Shown here: one piece after another, positions 1 to 8,938 of the stretch
Layout: every line of letters begins with the position of its first letter
Numbering within the stretch: position 1 is the stretch's first letter
Assembly: GCA_019243595.1 (NCBI GenBank)
Contig: JAFAUA010000493.1
Location: 1 to 11,147 of the forward strand
Source: Acidimicrobiia bacterium
GTDB lineage: Bacteria; Actinomycetota; Acidimicrobiia; Acidimicrobiales; AC-14
Direction: 5' to 3'
DNA: 11,147 nucleotides
Position numbers and translations under genes: made by a program
The notes under the pieces: generated by a model
The model's database searches: none
What the model saw: only the letters and a program-made list of their open reading frames with translations
What the model was told of the DNA's origin: nothing

Positions 1-1251
1 GCCATTGATTCCATCGACGACATGCACCGCCTGCTCGACGGCATCCCCCTCGACAAGGTGACGACGTCGATGACGATCAACGCGACGGCGAGCATCCTAC
101 TCCTGCTCTACCAACTCGTCGCCGAGGACCAGGGCGTCGACTCCGCCCAGCTCGGGGGCACCATCCAGAACGACCTGCTGAAGGAGTACGTCGCCCGGGG
201 CACCTACATCTACCCGCCTCGGCCTTCGATGCGGATCATCACCGACGTGTTCGCCTACTGCAAAGAGCACCTGCCGCAGTGGAACACCATCTCCATCTCC
301 GGCTACCACATCCGTGAGGCCGGCAGCACGGCCGTGCAGGAGATCGCCTTCACGCTGGCCAACGGCATCGCCTACGTACAGGCGGCGGTCGACGCCGGCC
401 TCGATGTCGACGAGTTCGCGCCGCGCCTGAGCTTCTTCTGGAACGGACACAACAACTTCTTCGAAGAGGTCGCCAAGTTCCGGGCCAGCCGACGCATGTG
501 GTTCCGGATCATGACCGAGCGGTTCAACGCCAAGGACGAGAAGTCCAAGCTCCTCCGCTTCCACACCCAGACCGCGGGCTCGATGCTCACCGCCCAGCAG
601 CCCGAGGTGAACGTCGTGCGCACCACCGTCCAGGCCCTGGCCGCGGTGCTGGGTGGCACCCAGAGCCTGCACACCAACTCCTTCGACGAGGCCCTCGGCC
701 TTCCGACGGAGAAGGCGGCCAAGCTCGCCCTCCGCACCCAACAGGTGCTCGCCTACGAATCGGGCACGACCGACACCGTCGACCCCCTCGCCGGCTCGTA
801 CTTCATCGAGAGCCTCACCGATCAGATCGAGGCCGAGGCCTGGCGCTACATCGAGAAGGTCGACGGGATGGGTGGCGCCGTGGCCGCCATCGAGGCCGGC
901 TACATGCAGGACGAGATCGAGCAGGCCGCGTTCGCGTGGGCCAAGGCCGTCGACGACGGCGAGAAGGTCATCGTCGGCGTCAACCGCTTCACCGAGGAGG
1001 CGCCTGAGCCGCCCGAGGTCTTCCCCATCGACCCCGAGCTCCAGAAGCGCCAGGCCGAACGGGTCCAGCAACTGAGAGCAAGCCGCGAGCAACAAGCCGT
1101 CGAGAACGCGCTGCAACAGGTCAAGGACGCGGCCCGCGGCACCCAGAACGTGTTGTATCCGATGAAGGACGCCCTCCGGCACAAGGCAACGCTCGGCGAG
1201 GTGAGCGACGCCCTGCGGGAAGTCTTCGGCGTGTATCAGCCGGCAAGGTAG
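1..1251 (+). CDS. Methylmalonyl-CoA mutase large (catalytic) subunit, 3' part, 5' end outside window
   Basis: The reading frame is open from base 1 and gives 416 residues ending at TAG 1249-1251; the N-terminus lies upstream. It matches the substrate-binding TIM barrel of B12-dependent acyl-CoA mutases, which convert (R)-methylmalonyl-CoA to succinyl-CoA in the cytoplasm. Visible hallmarks are [11 protein letters not shown] (His codon 307-309, equivalent to His244 of the Propionibacterium enzyme), HTQTAG and [16 protein letters not shown]. An Arg (codon 196-198, in ARGTYIYPP) sits exactly 37 residues before that His, as Arg207 does in methylmalonyl-CoA mutase. Isobutyryl- and 2-hydroxyisobutyryl-CoA mutases have Gln there, so a methylmalonyl-type substrate is favoured. 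The protein ends in ...VFGVYQPAR with no B12-binding domain (no DxHxxG region), so cobalamin must come on a separate small subunit, not seen here. About 110-150 N-terminal residues are missing. The next gene starts 16 bp downstream, suggesting co-transcription. Confidence 0.93.
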   Translation, partial: AIDSIDDMHRLLDGIPLDKVTTSMTINATASILLLLYQLVAEDQGVDSAQLGGTIQNDLLKEYVARGTYIYPPRPSMRIITDVFAYCKEHLPQWNTISISGYHIREAGSTAVQEIAFTLANGIAYVQAAVDAGLDVDEFAPRLSFFWNGHNNFFEEVAKFRASRRMWFRIMTERFNAKDEKSKLLRFHTQTAGSMLTAQQPEVNVVRTTVQALAAVLGGTQSLHTNSFDEALGLPTEKAAKLALRTQQVLAYESGTTDTVDPLAGSYFIESLTDQIEAEAWRYIEKVDGMGGAVAAIEAGYMQDEIEQAAFAWAKAVDDGEKVIVGVNRFTEEAPEPPEVFPIDPELQKRQAERVQQLRASREQQAVENALQQVKDAARGTQNVLYPMKDALRHKATLGEVSDALREVFGVYQPAR

Positions 1252-1255
1252 AGGG
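1245..1255 (+). promoter_or_regulatory. Possible ribosome binding site for the LpdA-like gene
   Basis: A purine-rich run, AAGGTAGAGGG, overlaps the mutase stop codon and ends 12 bases before the ATG at 1268. It is the only Shine-Dalgarno-like sequence ahead of that start, and the spacing is slightly long. It supports translation from the same transcript as the mutase. Confidence 0.35.
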
Positions 1256-1267
1256 CAGCACAAACCC

Positions 1268-2632
1268 ATGGCCGTGCGCTTCGTCATCGTCGGCGGGGGA
1301 CCGGCCGGCAACTCGGCCGCCACCCACGCGGCGCGCCTCGGTGCCGAGGTGACGCTCATCGAGCGTGACGTCATCGGGGGGGCGGCCCACCTCTGGGACT
1401 GCATCCCGTCAAAGGCGATGATCGCAACGGGCGGCGCCATGTCTTTCGCCCGCCGGTCGGAGCTCTTCGGGCTCCAGGACGAGACACCCCCTGCGCTCGA
1501 CACCGCCGCCCTCAAGGCCCGCCTGGCCGACATCGAGGGCCACCTGCACGACAGCGTCGTTCAGCTGCTCGAGAGCCAGAGCGTCCGCATGATCAACGGC
1601 GTCGGGCGCCTCAAGGGTCCGCACGAGGTCGTCGTGGAAACGCAGGACGGCATCGAGGAGCTCGAGGCCGACGCCGTCCTGCTCTCGACCGGCAGCCGTC
1701 CCCGCATCCCCGACTGGTGCGAGCCCGACGGCCAGCGCGTGCTAACGACGCGCCAGGCCTACCCGCCGCCGGAGATCCCCGAGCACCTCGTCGTCATCGG
1801 CTCGGGCGTCACCGGCGTGGAGTTCGTTCACATGTTCTCGTCGTTCGGCTCGAAGGTGACGCTGATCGTCAGCCGCCAGCAGGTGCTGCCGACCAAGGAC
1901 CCCGAGGTGGCCGCCGCGCTCGAGGACGACTTCTTGCGCCGCGGCGTCGTGCTCTTCAAGGGCGCCCGCGCAGTCGGCATCCAGAATGACGACGACGGCA
2001 TCGTCGTCGACTGCGACGACGGCCGGTGCGCGTCGGGCAGCCATGCGCTCCTCGCCATCGGCGCGGTGCCCAACTCCGAAGGGCTCGGGCTCGAAGCCGC
2101 CGGCGTCGAAGTCAGCGAGAGCGGCCACGTTCCGATCAACCACCACTGCCAGTCCAACGTGGGCCACATCTATGCGGCGGGCGACCTGAGCGGAAAGCTG
2201 CCGCTCTCCTCGGTCGGTGCCATGCAGGGCCGCAAGATCGCGGAGCACGTGATGGGCCTGCACACTCGCGACCACCGCCATCTCGACTACGACAAGGCGG
2301 CGTCCGCCATCTTCACCGAGCCCGAGATCGCGGACGTCGGCCTGGCCGAGGCCGACGCCTTCGCCATGGGCCGCAAGATCCGGGTGACCAAGGTGCCATT
2401 CGCGGCCAGCGCCAAGGCCCTGATCAACAGCGATCCGCGAGGCTTCGTCAAGATCCTTTCGGACCCCGCCACCGGCGTCGTTCTCGGCGGCTCGATCGTC
2501 GGCCGCCACGCCGCCGAGCTCATCTCGGTGATCGCCTTGGCCGTCACCGCCGGCCTGAAGGTCGGCGACATCGTCGACTCCCTGCTCGTCCACCCCACCC
2601 TGAGCGAAGCCCTGGCGGACGCGGCCGAGTAG
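1268..2632 (+). CDS. lpdA: LpdA-like FAD/NAD(P) pyridine nucleotide oxidoreductase with only one active-site Cys
   Basis: This 454-residue protein has the full lipoamide dehydrogenase/glutathione reductase fold. It has an N-terminal FAD site (VIVGGGPAG, 6-14), the redox segment GGAAHLWDCIPSKA (37-50), an NAD(P) Rossmann motif (GSGVTGVEF, 178-186), a second FAD motif (YAAGD, 302-306) and a C-terminal dimer domain with HPTLSE (442-447). Lipoamide dehydrogenases have CxxxxC in the redox segment. Here the first position is Ala40 and only Cys45 remains, so a dithiol/disulfide cycle is not possible. This is the pattern of mycobacterial LpdA (Rv3303c), known as an NAD(P)H:quinone-type reductase. The His442/Glu447 pair is retained. 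The end of the second beta strand reads IVSRQ, with no acidic residue, which is compatible with NADPH (inference). It probably acts as a cytoplasmic or membrane-associated quinone reductase or diaphorase. The gene converges on the next with 3 bp between stop codons. Confidence 0.88.
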   Translation: MAVRFVIVGGGPAGNSAATHAARLGAEVTLIERDVIGGAAHLWDCIPSKAMIATGGAMSFARRSELFGLQDETPPALDTAALKARLADIEGHLHDSVVQLLESQSVRMINGVGRLKGPHEVVVETQDGIEELEADAVLLSTGSRPRIPDWCEPDGQRVLTTRQAYPPPEIPEHLVVIGSGVTGVEFVHMFSSFGSKVTLIVSRQQVLPTKDPEVAAALEDDFLRRGVVLFKGARAVGIQNDDDGIVVDCDDGRCASGSHALLAIGAVPNSEGLGLEAAGVEVSESGHVPINHHCQSNVGHIYAAGDLSGKLPLSSVGAMQGRKIAEHVMGLHTRDHRHLDYDKAASAIFTEPEIADVGLAEADAFAMGRKIRVTKVPFAASAKALINSDPRGFVKILSDPATGVVLGGSIVGRHAAELISVIALAVTAGLKVGDIVDSLLVHPTLSEALADAAE

Positions 2633-2635
2633 TCA

Positions 2636-5464
2636 TCAGGGCGGCGACGGCACTCCGGACGGAGGCGTCGGCGCGCACGGGCCGACCGGTCCCGACGGGT
2701 CACCCGCAAGGAACGGGGTCGGGGGGCAGACCGGCGTGTAGGACGCCGAATTCGCGCCGGTTCTGTTGGCAAGCACGTCGTGCAGCGGCGCGGCCCGCCA
2801 GTCGAAGAACGTGAGGGGCGGAAGGCCGAGCAGCAGCTCGCTCGTCTTGTTGATGGACGCGAAGGATCCCGTCTCCTTCGCCACCTTCCCTTGCAGGCCG
2901 AGCTGACGAGCCATGCCGCCCATCGTCAGCAGGAACGTGCGGTGGATGTCGACGTGGTCGCCAGTGAACTGGTTGTCGTCCTCGGTCAGGAACACGACGG
3001 TGTTTTTCCAGAACGGGCTCTTCGACAGGCCTTCGATGATCTGGCCGATGGCGTAGTCGTTGTCGGCGATCATCGACTGCGGTGTCGGGTCGAGCGGATT
3101 GAGGACGTTGGAGACGTCGTACGTGTGATTCTCGGGCAGCTCCATGTACGTGAAGTTCGGCATGGAGGCCTGGCACGACGCGTCGCTGCCGCCGGCGTCG
3201 GTGCAGGCGTTGTAGGCGCCGCTCCACCCGTCGACCGTCCACTTCGACCACTCGGGCGACCCCGGATCCCAGCCGATCTTCTTGCCGAACGTCGGTGACG
3301 GACCGCCCTCGAGGACGTCGAAGGCGTGGGACGTCGTGCTGCCGTGCAGGAACACCTGAGCGCGATCGACGTCGGGCCACGCCAGGTCCGTCGAGACGCC
3401 CGATCCTGCTTCGCCCCACAGGTTCTCGGGGAACTGGTCGCCCCTTTGCTGCACGAGGTCGCCGGTCGTGACGTCGGTTCCATAGTCGCGGACGCTGAGC
3501 CCGGCGGCCACCGCTTCGTCCGCCAGAACCTGGCGCGGGGACAGGAGCCGGTCTTCTTGGGTGGAGACGGACGGATCGGACGGGCCCGAGAGGCTGAACG
3601 ACGTTGTGGGACCGACTGCGGGTGACCCATATTCGCCGCCGGGTCGGTTGCCGCGGAGGCCCTGGTCGTAGGACTGGCCCCAGGTGAGCTCGTTGTCGGG
3701 TGTGGTGTACGAACCGCTCAGCCAGCTGTGGCCGAGCACGGATGACTCGGCGCCCTCGTTCCACATGTTGTCGGAGAGGGCGAACTGCTCGGCGAGGTTG
3801 TGCTGGTTGGTCGTGACAGCGGCGCCGTACTGCGCGAACGCCGGGCTGGCGTTCGCGTTGTGCAGCTGGGGACCGATGTCACCGAAGTAGGAGTCGAACG
3901 TCTTGTTCTCGGCCTCGATGTACACCACGTGCAGCGCGTTGGGTTCGGGCGCCCCCGCGTGGCGGCTGGGACAGAGCAGCTTGCTCAGGCCGACCTGATC
4001 GTTGGGAGGCACCGCGCACGGGTCCGACGCGGGGTCGTCGAAGCCGTGGGCCCAGAGAGGCGCCAACTGATCGTTCTCCACGACTTTGGCGGTCCATGCG
4101 TTGAACGCCCGGTCGCGAGCCTTGCCTGTGGGCACGTCGATGGCCGACAGCGTGCCTTCGGTGCTGTCGCCGACAAGCGGCTCGAGCTGGTCGTAGTGCC
4201 CGGGGCCCGCCCCTTGCCCGCGAAGGTTGGCGACATAGAGGCGACTGCCGGCGCCGCCCGCGGGTTCAGGTCCGATGGCAACTGCGTCCGGGTACCAACC
4301 GGTCGGAATGTAGGTCGCGGGCACGCGCACGTCGCGTGGCCCGGCGCCGTTGAAGGTGGCCGTTACCCGCTGCGGGATGGCACTGACCGTCGTCCCCCGC
4401 ACGGACAACACCTCGACGGCGTTGAGACCGGAGAGGGAGACGTACAGGAGTGAGCCGTCGGGCGAGAAGGCGACACTCAGCGGCGCGATGCCCAGCGGCG
4501 CATCGGCGACCGGCGCCACAGAGATCGTCTGGCCCGGCGTGAGCGCCCCGGTGGCGGGATTCACGGCGAGCACGCTCAGCTGATCGGAGTCGGCATCGGC
4601 GACGACAAGGAGTCGGTGGTCGGGCGATAGTGCCAACCCCGTCGGTTCTCTCCCGACGGCCACCGCTGTTTGTTCGCGACCCGATCCGTCCGGGTTGACC
4701 TTGACCACCGACACCGTCCCCGACCCTCCCGCGCGGTTGGGGTTGGTGTGGTCGGCCCAGTTGGCGACGTAGAGCGCGCCGGCTTGGGGCAGGTACGCCA
4801 GGCCGTACGCGTCCCGACCGACAGCGATCGTGTGGGTCGCCGGCTTCGCTGTGGGGTCGCCACTGCCGACGTCGATGACGTTCACCACTGAGCAGACCGT
4901 CGAGCCGCCGGGACACCCGCCGGTCACCTTGCTGCTCGGCATGCTGAGACTGCCGGAGACGAACAGACGCTGACCGTCGAGCAGCATGGTGCCCGGATAG
5001 CTCGACGCCGGGATTCCGTTGTTCGGCGCATCGGGGACGAGAGGCGCCTGTCGCACGTCGACGAGTGCCGGACCAGTGCTCTTGTACTGGAACACGGCAT
5101 TGGCGGGGCCACCCGCGACCCACACGTTGCCCTGCTTGTCGGCCGCCACGCCCTGGAAGGCCGACGCCACAGGGTCGACGGTCGGCAGCAGCGTCGTCGG
5201 ATCCACGTGGACGACGGCCTCTTCGAAGATCCCGCTGGTGACGGCGTAGACCGCGCCGTCGGGGCCCACTGTGAGCCCGGTCGGGGCGCGATTGGTGAGC
5301 ACCTGGGTGCCGGCCGGCTTGAGAGCCCAGCCGTTCGGCATCCGATCCGAGCCGCCGATCGCAGTCGGGATCCCTGACGCGGCCCGGGCAGGGACGACGG
5401 CGAACGACGCGGCAAGAAGCCCGAGCGTGGCCGCGGCAAGGAGAGGCGTGCGGAACCGTCGCAT
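2636..5464 (-). CDS. Secreted YncE-type beta-propeller / phosphoesterase (alkaline phosphatase superfamily) fusion
   Basis: This 942-residue protein begins with a signal peptide (basic start MRRFR, hydrophobic core 8-24, likely cleavage after PARA at about residue 29). Residues about 60-450 hold repeated blade-like units of the SPDG...LYV type (for example 276-300 and 330-354), an NHL/YncE beta-propeller. Residues about 510-890 form a phosphoesterase domain of the phospholipase C/acid phosphatase family (PF04185-like). It opens with YIEAENKTFDSYFGD (515-529) and ends with the metal-ligand motif TEDDNQ...DHVDIHR (827-842; D829, D830, H837 and H841 are candidate ligands). The tail is Pro-rich. 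Its eight cysteines fall in four close pairs (184/191, 483/498, 754/764, 913/930), as expected for an exported disulfide-bonded protein. Such fusions are commonly annotated 'bifunctional YncE/alkaline phosphatase family'; the substrate is unknown, probably an extracellular phosphate ester. It follows the carboxylase by 46 bp on the same strand and has no strong ribosome binding site. Confidence 0.9.
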   Translation of the reverse strand: MRRFRTPLLAAATLGLLAASFAVVPARAASGIPTAIGGSDRMPNGWALKPAGTQVLTNRAPTGLTVGPDGAVYAVTSGIFEEAVVHVDPTTLLPTVDPVASAFQGVAADKQGNVWVAGGPANAVFQYKSTGPALVDVRQAPLVPDAPNNGIPASSYPGTMLLDGQRLFVSGSLSMPSSKVTGGCPGGSTVCSVVNVIDVGSGDPTAKPATHTIAVGRDAYGLAYLPQAGALYVANWADHTNPNRAGGSGTVSVVKVNPDGSGREQTAVAVGREPTGLALSPDHRLLVVADADSDQLSVLAVNPATGALTPGQTISVAPVADAPLGIAPLSVAFSPDGSLLYVSLSGLNAVEVLSVRGTTVSAIPQRVTATFNGAGPRDVRVPATYIPTGWYPDAVAIGPEPAGGAGSRLYVANLRGQGAGPGHYDQLEPLVGDSTEGTLSAIDVPTGKARDRAFNAWTAKVVENDQLAPLWAHGFDDPASDPCAVPPNDQVGLSKLLCPSRHAGAPEPNALHVVYIEAENKTFDSYFGDIGPQLHNANASPAFAQYGAAVTTNQHNLAEQFALSDNMWNEGAESSVLGHSWLSGSYTTPDNELTWGQSYDQGLRGNRPGGEYGSPAVGPTTSFSLSGPSDPSVSTQEDRLLSPRQVLADEAVAAGLSVRDYGTDVTTGDLVQQRGDQFPENLWGEAGSGVSTDLAWPDVDRAQVFLHGSTTSHAFDVLEGGPSPTFGKKIGWDPGSPEWSKWTVDGWSGAYNACTDAGGSDASCQASMPNFTYMELPENHTYDVSNVLNPLDPTPQSMIADNDYAIGQIIEGLSKSPFWKNTVVFLTEDDNQFTGDHVDIHRTFLLTMGGMARQLGLQGKVAKETGSFASINKTSELLLGLPPLTFFDWRAAPLHDVLANRTGANSASYTPVCPPTPFLAGDPSGPVGPCAPTPPSGVPSPP

Positions 5465-5510
5465 CGGACGGAGTTCGCCCTGACCAGGCGGTTTTCCTGC
5501 TGTTTACCCG
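5465..5510 (-). other. Short spacer between carboxylase and phosphatase genes
   Basis: These 46 bases separate two genes read in the same direction. On the minus strand there is a CAGGG about 14 bases before the phosphatase ATG, and a very weak CAGG/CCTG stem. I see no terminator and no clear promoter, so read-through from the carboxylase is possible but unproven. Confidence 0.4.
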
Positions 5511-7292
<1,782 letters not shown>

Positions 7293-7303
7293 TCGGGCTC
7301 CAT
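7293..7303. promoter_or_regulatory. 11-bp divergent junction between carboxylase and birA start codons
   Basis: The carboxylase ATG (7292, minus) and the birA ATG (7304, plus) are separated by 11 bases. These include the carboxylase Shine-Dalgarno GGAG (plus-strand CTCC 7298-7301) and half of a palindromic CATATG (7301-7306). There is no room for promoters, so each must lie inside the opposite gene's 5' end, or birA is made from a leaderless message. The only alternative in-frame birA start is GTG at 7310, which changes little. Confidence 0.55.
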
Positions 7304-8095
7304 ATGACCGTGCCGGGGGCCGACTGCACAAACGAGCGGTACGTTTGCCGCATCGATTGGGACGTCCGCCGCTTCGACGAGCTCGACTCGACGAACCGCT
7401 ACCTCATAGACGAGGCGCGGAAGGGAGCGCCCGAGGGCGTCGTCGCCGTAGCCGATCGTCAGACCGCGGGTCGGGGCCGCCTGGACCGCACGTGGGAGGC
7501 GCCAGCGGGGTCGGCCCTACTGGTGTCGGTCCTGCTGCGGCCGCCGCTGCTCCCGACGCATGTGCACAGCACGACGATGACGGCGGCAGTCGCGGCGTGC
7601 GACGCCTGCGAGGGGGTTGCCGGTTTCCGCCCCGAGCTCAAGTGGCCCAACGACATCGTCGTCGGCGACCGCAAGCTGGCCGGGCTGCTGGCCGAGGCAG
7701 AACTGAAAGGCGACGACGTCGATGCCGTGGTCGTCGGCATGGGCTTCAACGTCAACTGGGAAAAGCCGCCGTCCGGCCTCGAGGAGATCGCCATCGCCGC
7801 GAGCGAAGTCGCCGGCCGGCCCGTCGACCGGGAGGCACTCCTCGAACAGTTCCTCGACCGCTTCGAGGAGCACTACAGCGCGCTCGTCGAGCCCGGCGGG
7901 TGGCGGGGGACGCTGCTGAACTACCGCCGCTCGTCGTCGACGTTGGGCAAGGACGTGCGCGTCGAGCTTCCCGACGACACCTTCACCGGTCGGGCCGTCG
8001 AGGTCACCGGCGAGGGCCACCTGCTGGTGAAGACGCCGGCCGGAGAGGTTCGCCGCGTCCCGGCGGGCGACGTCGTGCACCTCCGCCCTGCCTAA
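7304..8095 (+). CDS. birA: Biotin--[acetyl-CoA-carboxylase] ligase
   Basis: This 263-residue enzyme makes biotinyl-AMP from biotin and ATP and attaches biotin to the BCCP lysine of carboxylases in the cytoplasm. The catalytic core shows DSTNRYL (28-34), the biotinyl-AMP loop region QTAGRGRLDRTW (53-64), KWPNDI (113-118), KLAGLLAE (124-131) and VGMGFNVN (144-151). A small C-terminal beta-barrel domain follows (about 218-263). There is no N-terminal helix-turn-helix, so this is a group I ligase that cannot repress transcription the way E. coli BirA does. Homology begins near residue 20 (DVRRFDELDST), so the exact start is uncertain: ATG 7304 has no good ribosome binding site, and GTG 7310 is the alternative. 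Its neighbour on the other strand is its expected substrate protein. Its stop codon overlaps that of the convergent gene by 4 bases (8092-8095). Confidence 0.94.
   Translation: MTVPGADCTNERYVCRIDWDVRRFDELDSTNRYLIDEARKGAPEGVVAVADRQTAGRGRLDRTWEAPAGSALLVSVLLRPPLLPTHVHSTTMTAAVAACDACEGVAGFRPELKWPNDIVVGDRKLAGLLAEAELKGDDVDAVVVGMGFNVNWEKPPSGLEEIAIAASEVAGRPVDREALLEQFLDRFEEHYSALVEPGGWRGTLLNYRRSSSTLGKDVRVELPDDTFTGRAVEVTGEGHLLVKTPAGEVRRVPAGDVVHLRPA
7329..7347. promoter_or_regulatory. Inverted repeat CAAACG-N7-CGTTTG, candidate operator
   Basis: Two perfect 6-base arms (7329-7334 and 7342-7347) flank a 7-base spacer. The site lies within codons 9-15 of birA and 37-55 bases upstream of the carboxylase start, where a carboxylase promoter or operator would be expected given the 11-bp junction. 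It is less GC-rich than its surroundings. The symmetry could be chance, and no regulator is encoded in the window. Confidence 0.25.
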
Positions 8096-8913
8096 GGGTC
8101 GGAGTCCCTGTTCTGAAGGTCACGGAAGGCGTCGCCCGCCGCCTTCGTCAGGGGGCCGGGGCACGCGGGGAGCGACGCGCCGTCGACCGAGGAGATCGCC
8201 TGTACGTCGCGGGTTGACGACGTGAGGAACGCCTCATCGGCGTCAGCGAGCGCCGACAGCGGCAGGTCGGCCTCCTCGGCGACGCCGAGCTCGAGCAGGA
8301 GGTCGCGCGTCACGCCCGCCAGGCAGCCCGATGTGAGCGGCGGCGTCAAGAGGCGCCCGCCGGTCCCGACGAAGATGTTCGTCCCGGTGCCCTCACACAG
8401 GTGCCCCGCGAGGTTGCCGAACATCGCCTCCTCGGCGCCCTCGTCGCGGGCCCGGCGCAGCGCGATGACGTTCTCCGCGTAGGAGACGGTCTTCAGCCCG
8501 GCGAGCGCGCTTTGCTCGTTTCTGGGCCACGGGACGACGACAACGGCGGCTGCCGGGCCCCAATTCCGAGGCGGCCCACAGGCGACGATCAGCGTCGGCC
8601 CCGCCGAGCCTCGGTCGGACCCGAGCGGCGCCGGCCCACCGGTCAGCGTGATCCGGGCCACGCCATCGGTGAGATCGTTGGCCGCGATCACGTCGGCCAG
8701 GGCGGCTCGCACCTGGTCCGCAGGCGGCGGGGGGAGATCGAGCCCGGCGGCCGATCGCTCGAGGCGCTCGAGATGCCGCCGCACGGCAAATGCCACCGAG
8801 CGCTCGATCTTCAGGGTCTCGAAGACGCCATCGCCGGTCAGGAGGGCGTGGTCGAGCGGCGAAACTCGGGCGTCCGCTTCCTCGGAGAGGCGCCCGTTGA
8901 CCCAGATCTTCAC
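8092..8913 (-). CDS. Class IV PLP-dependent enzyme: aminodeoxychorismate lyase / branched-chain aminotransferase family
   Basis: This 273-residue protein has the fold-type IV pattern. It shows an N-terminal beta strand KIWVNGRL, GDGVFETL (27-34), RRHLERLERSAAGL (45-58), the Schiff-base lysine Lys141 in GLKTVSYAENV, the PLP-binding segment CEGTGTNIF (173-181) and TPPLTSGCLAGVTR (190-203). Family members are 4-amino-4-deoxychorismate lyase (PabC, p-aminobenzoate for folate), branched-chain aminotransferase and D-amino acid transaminase. Sequence alone does not separate them here. The short length and GDGVFETL resemble proteins usually called aminodeoxychorismate lyase in actinobacteria. The start is GTG at 8913, the only codon that fits the family N-terminus. 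The frame stays open far upstream, but that part is antisense to the acyl-CoA dehydrogenase and unlike any family member. It ends by a 4-base overlap with birA and diverges from the dehydrogenase across 25 bp. Confidence 0.85.
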   Translation of the reverse strand: MKIWVNGRLSEEADARVSPLDHALLTGDGVFETLKIERSVAFAVRRHLERLERSAAGLDLPPPPADQVRAALADVIAANDLTDGVARITLTGGPAPLGSDRGSAGPTLIVACGPPRNWGPAAAVVVVPWPRNEQSALAGLKTVSYAENVIALRRARDEGAEEAMFGNLAGHLCEGTGTNIFVGTGGRLLTPPLTSGCLAGVTRDLLLELGVAEEADLPLSALADADEAFLTSSTRDVQAISSVDGASLPACPGPLTKAAGDAFRDLQNRDSDP

Positions 8914-8938
8914 AGGGGTGAAGCCTACGATCGGCGCC
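8914..8938. promoter_or_regulatory. 25-bp divergent junction, no clear promoter motif
   Basis: These bases lie between two divergent GTG starts (8913 minus, 8939 plus). I see no standard -10/-35 pair, and no Shine-Dalgarno at proper spacing for either gene; AGGGG at 8914-8918 is about 20 bases from the plus start. Promoters probably sit inside the opposite coding regions. Confidence 0.35.

Noticed and set aside
97..1533. 478-codon minus-strand frame antisense to the mutase and lpdA
   Set aside because: It has a shadow composition (Gly, Leu, Asp and Val runs) with no recognisable domain, and it spans two real genes on the other strand.
2636..5464. Tat signal on the phosphatase because of the Arg-Arg at residues 2-3
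   Set aside because: The pair is at the extreme N-terminus and lacks the S-RR-x-F-L-K context. An ordinary Sec-type signal peptide explains the sequence better.
7293..7331. Longer start for the carboxylase (13 extra residues from ATG 7331)
   Set aside because: The extra residues are not family-like and overlap birA. The GGAG at 7298-7301 fits the 7292 start.
8095..8109. Possible hairpin AGGG-N7-CCCT after birA as a terminator
   Set aside because: The stem is only 4 bp with no T-run, and it lies within the PLP gene.
8648..8938. Upstream ATG start (8648) for the acyl-CoA dehydrogenase
   Set aside because: It would add 97 Arg/Ser-rich residues lying antisense to the PLP gene. The normal family length and N-terminus are reached from GTG 8939.
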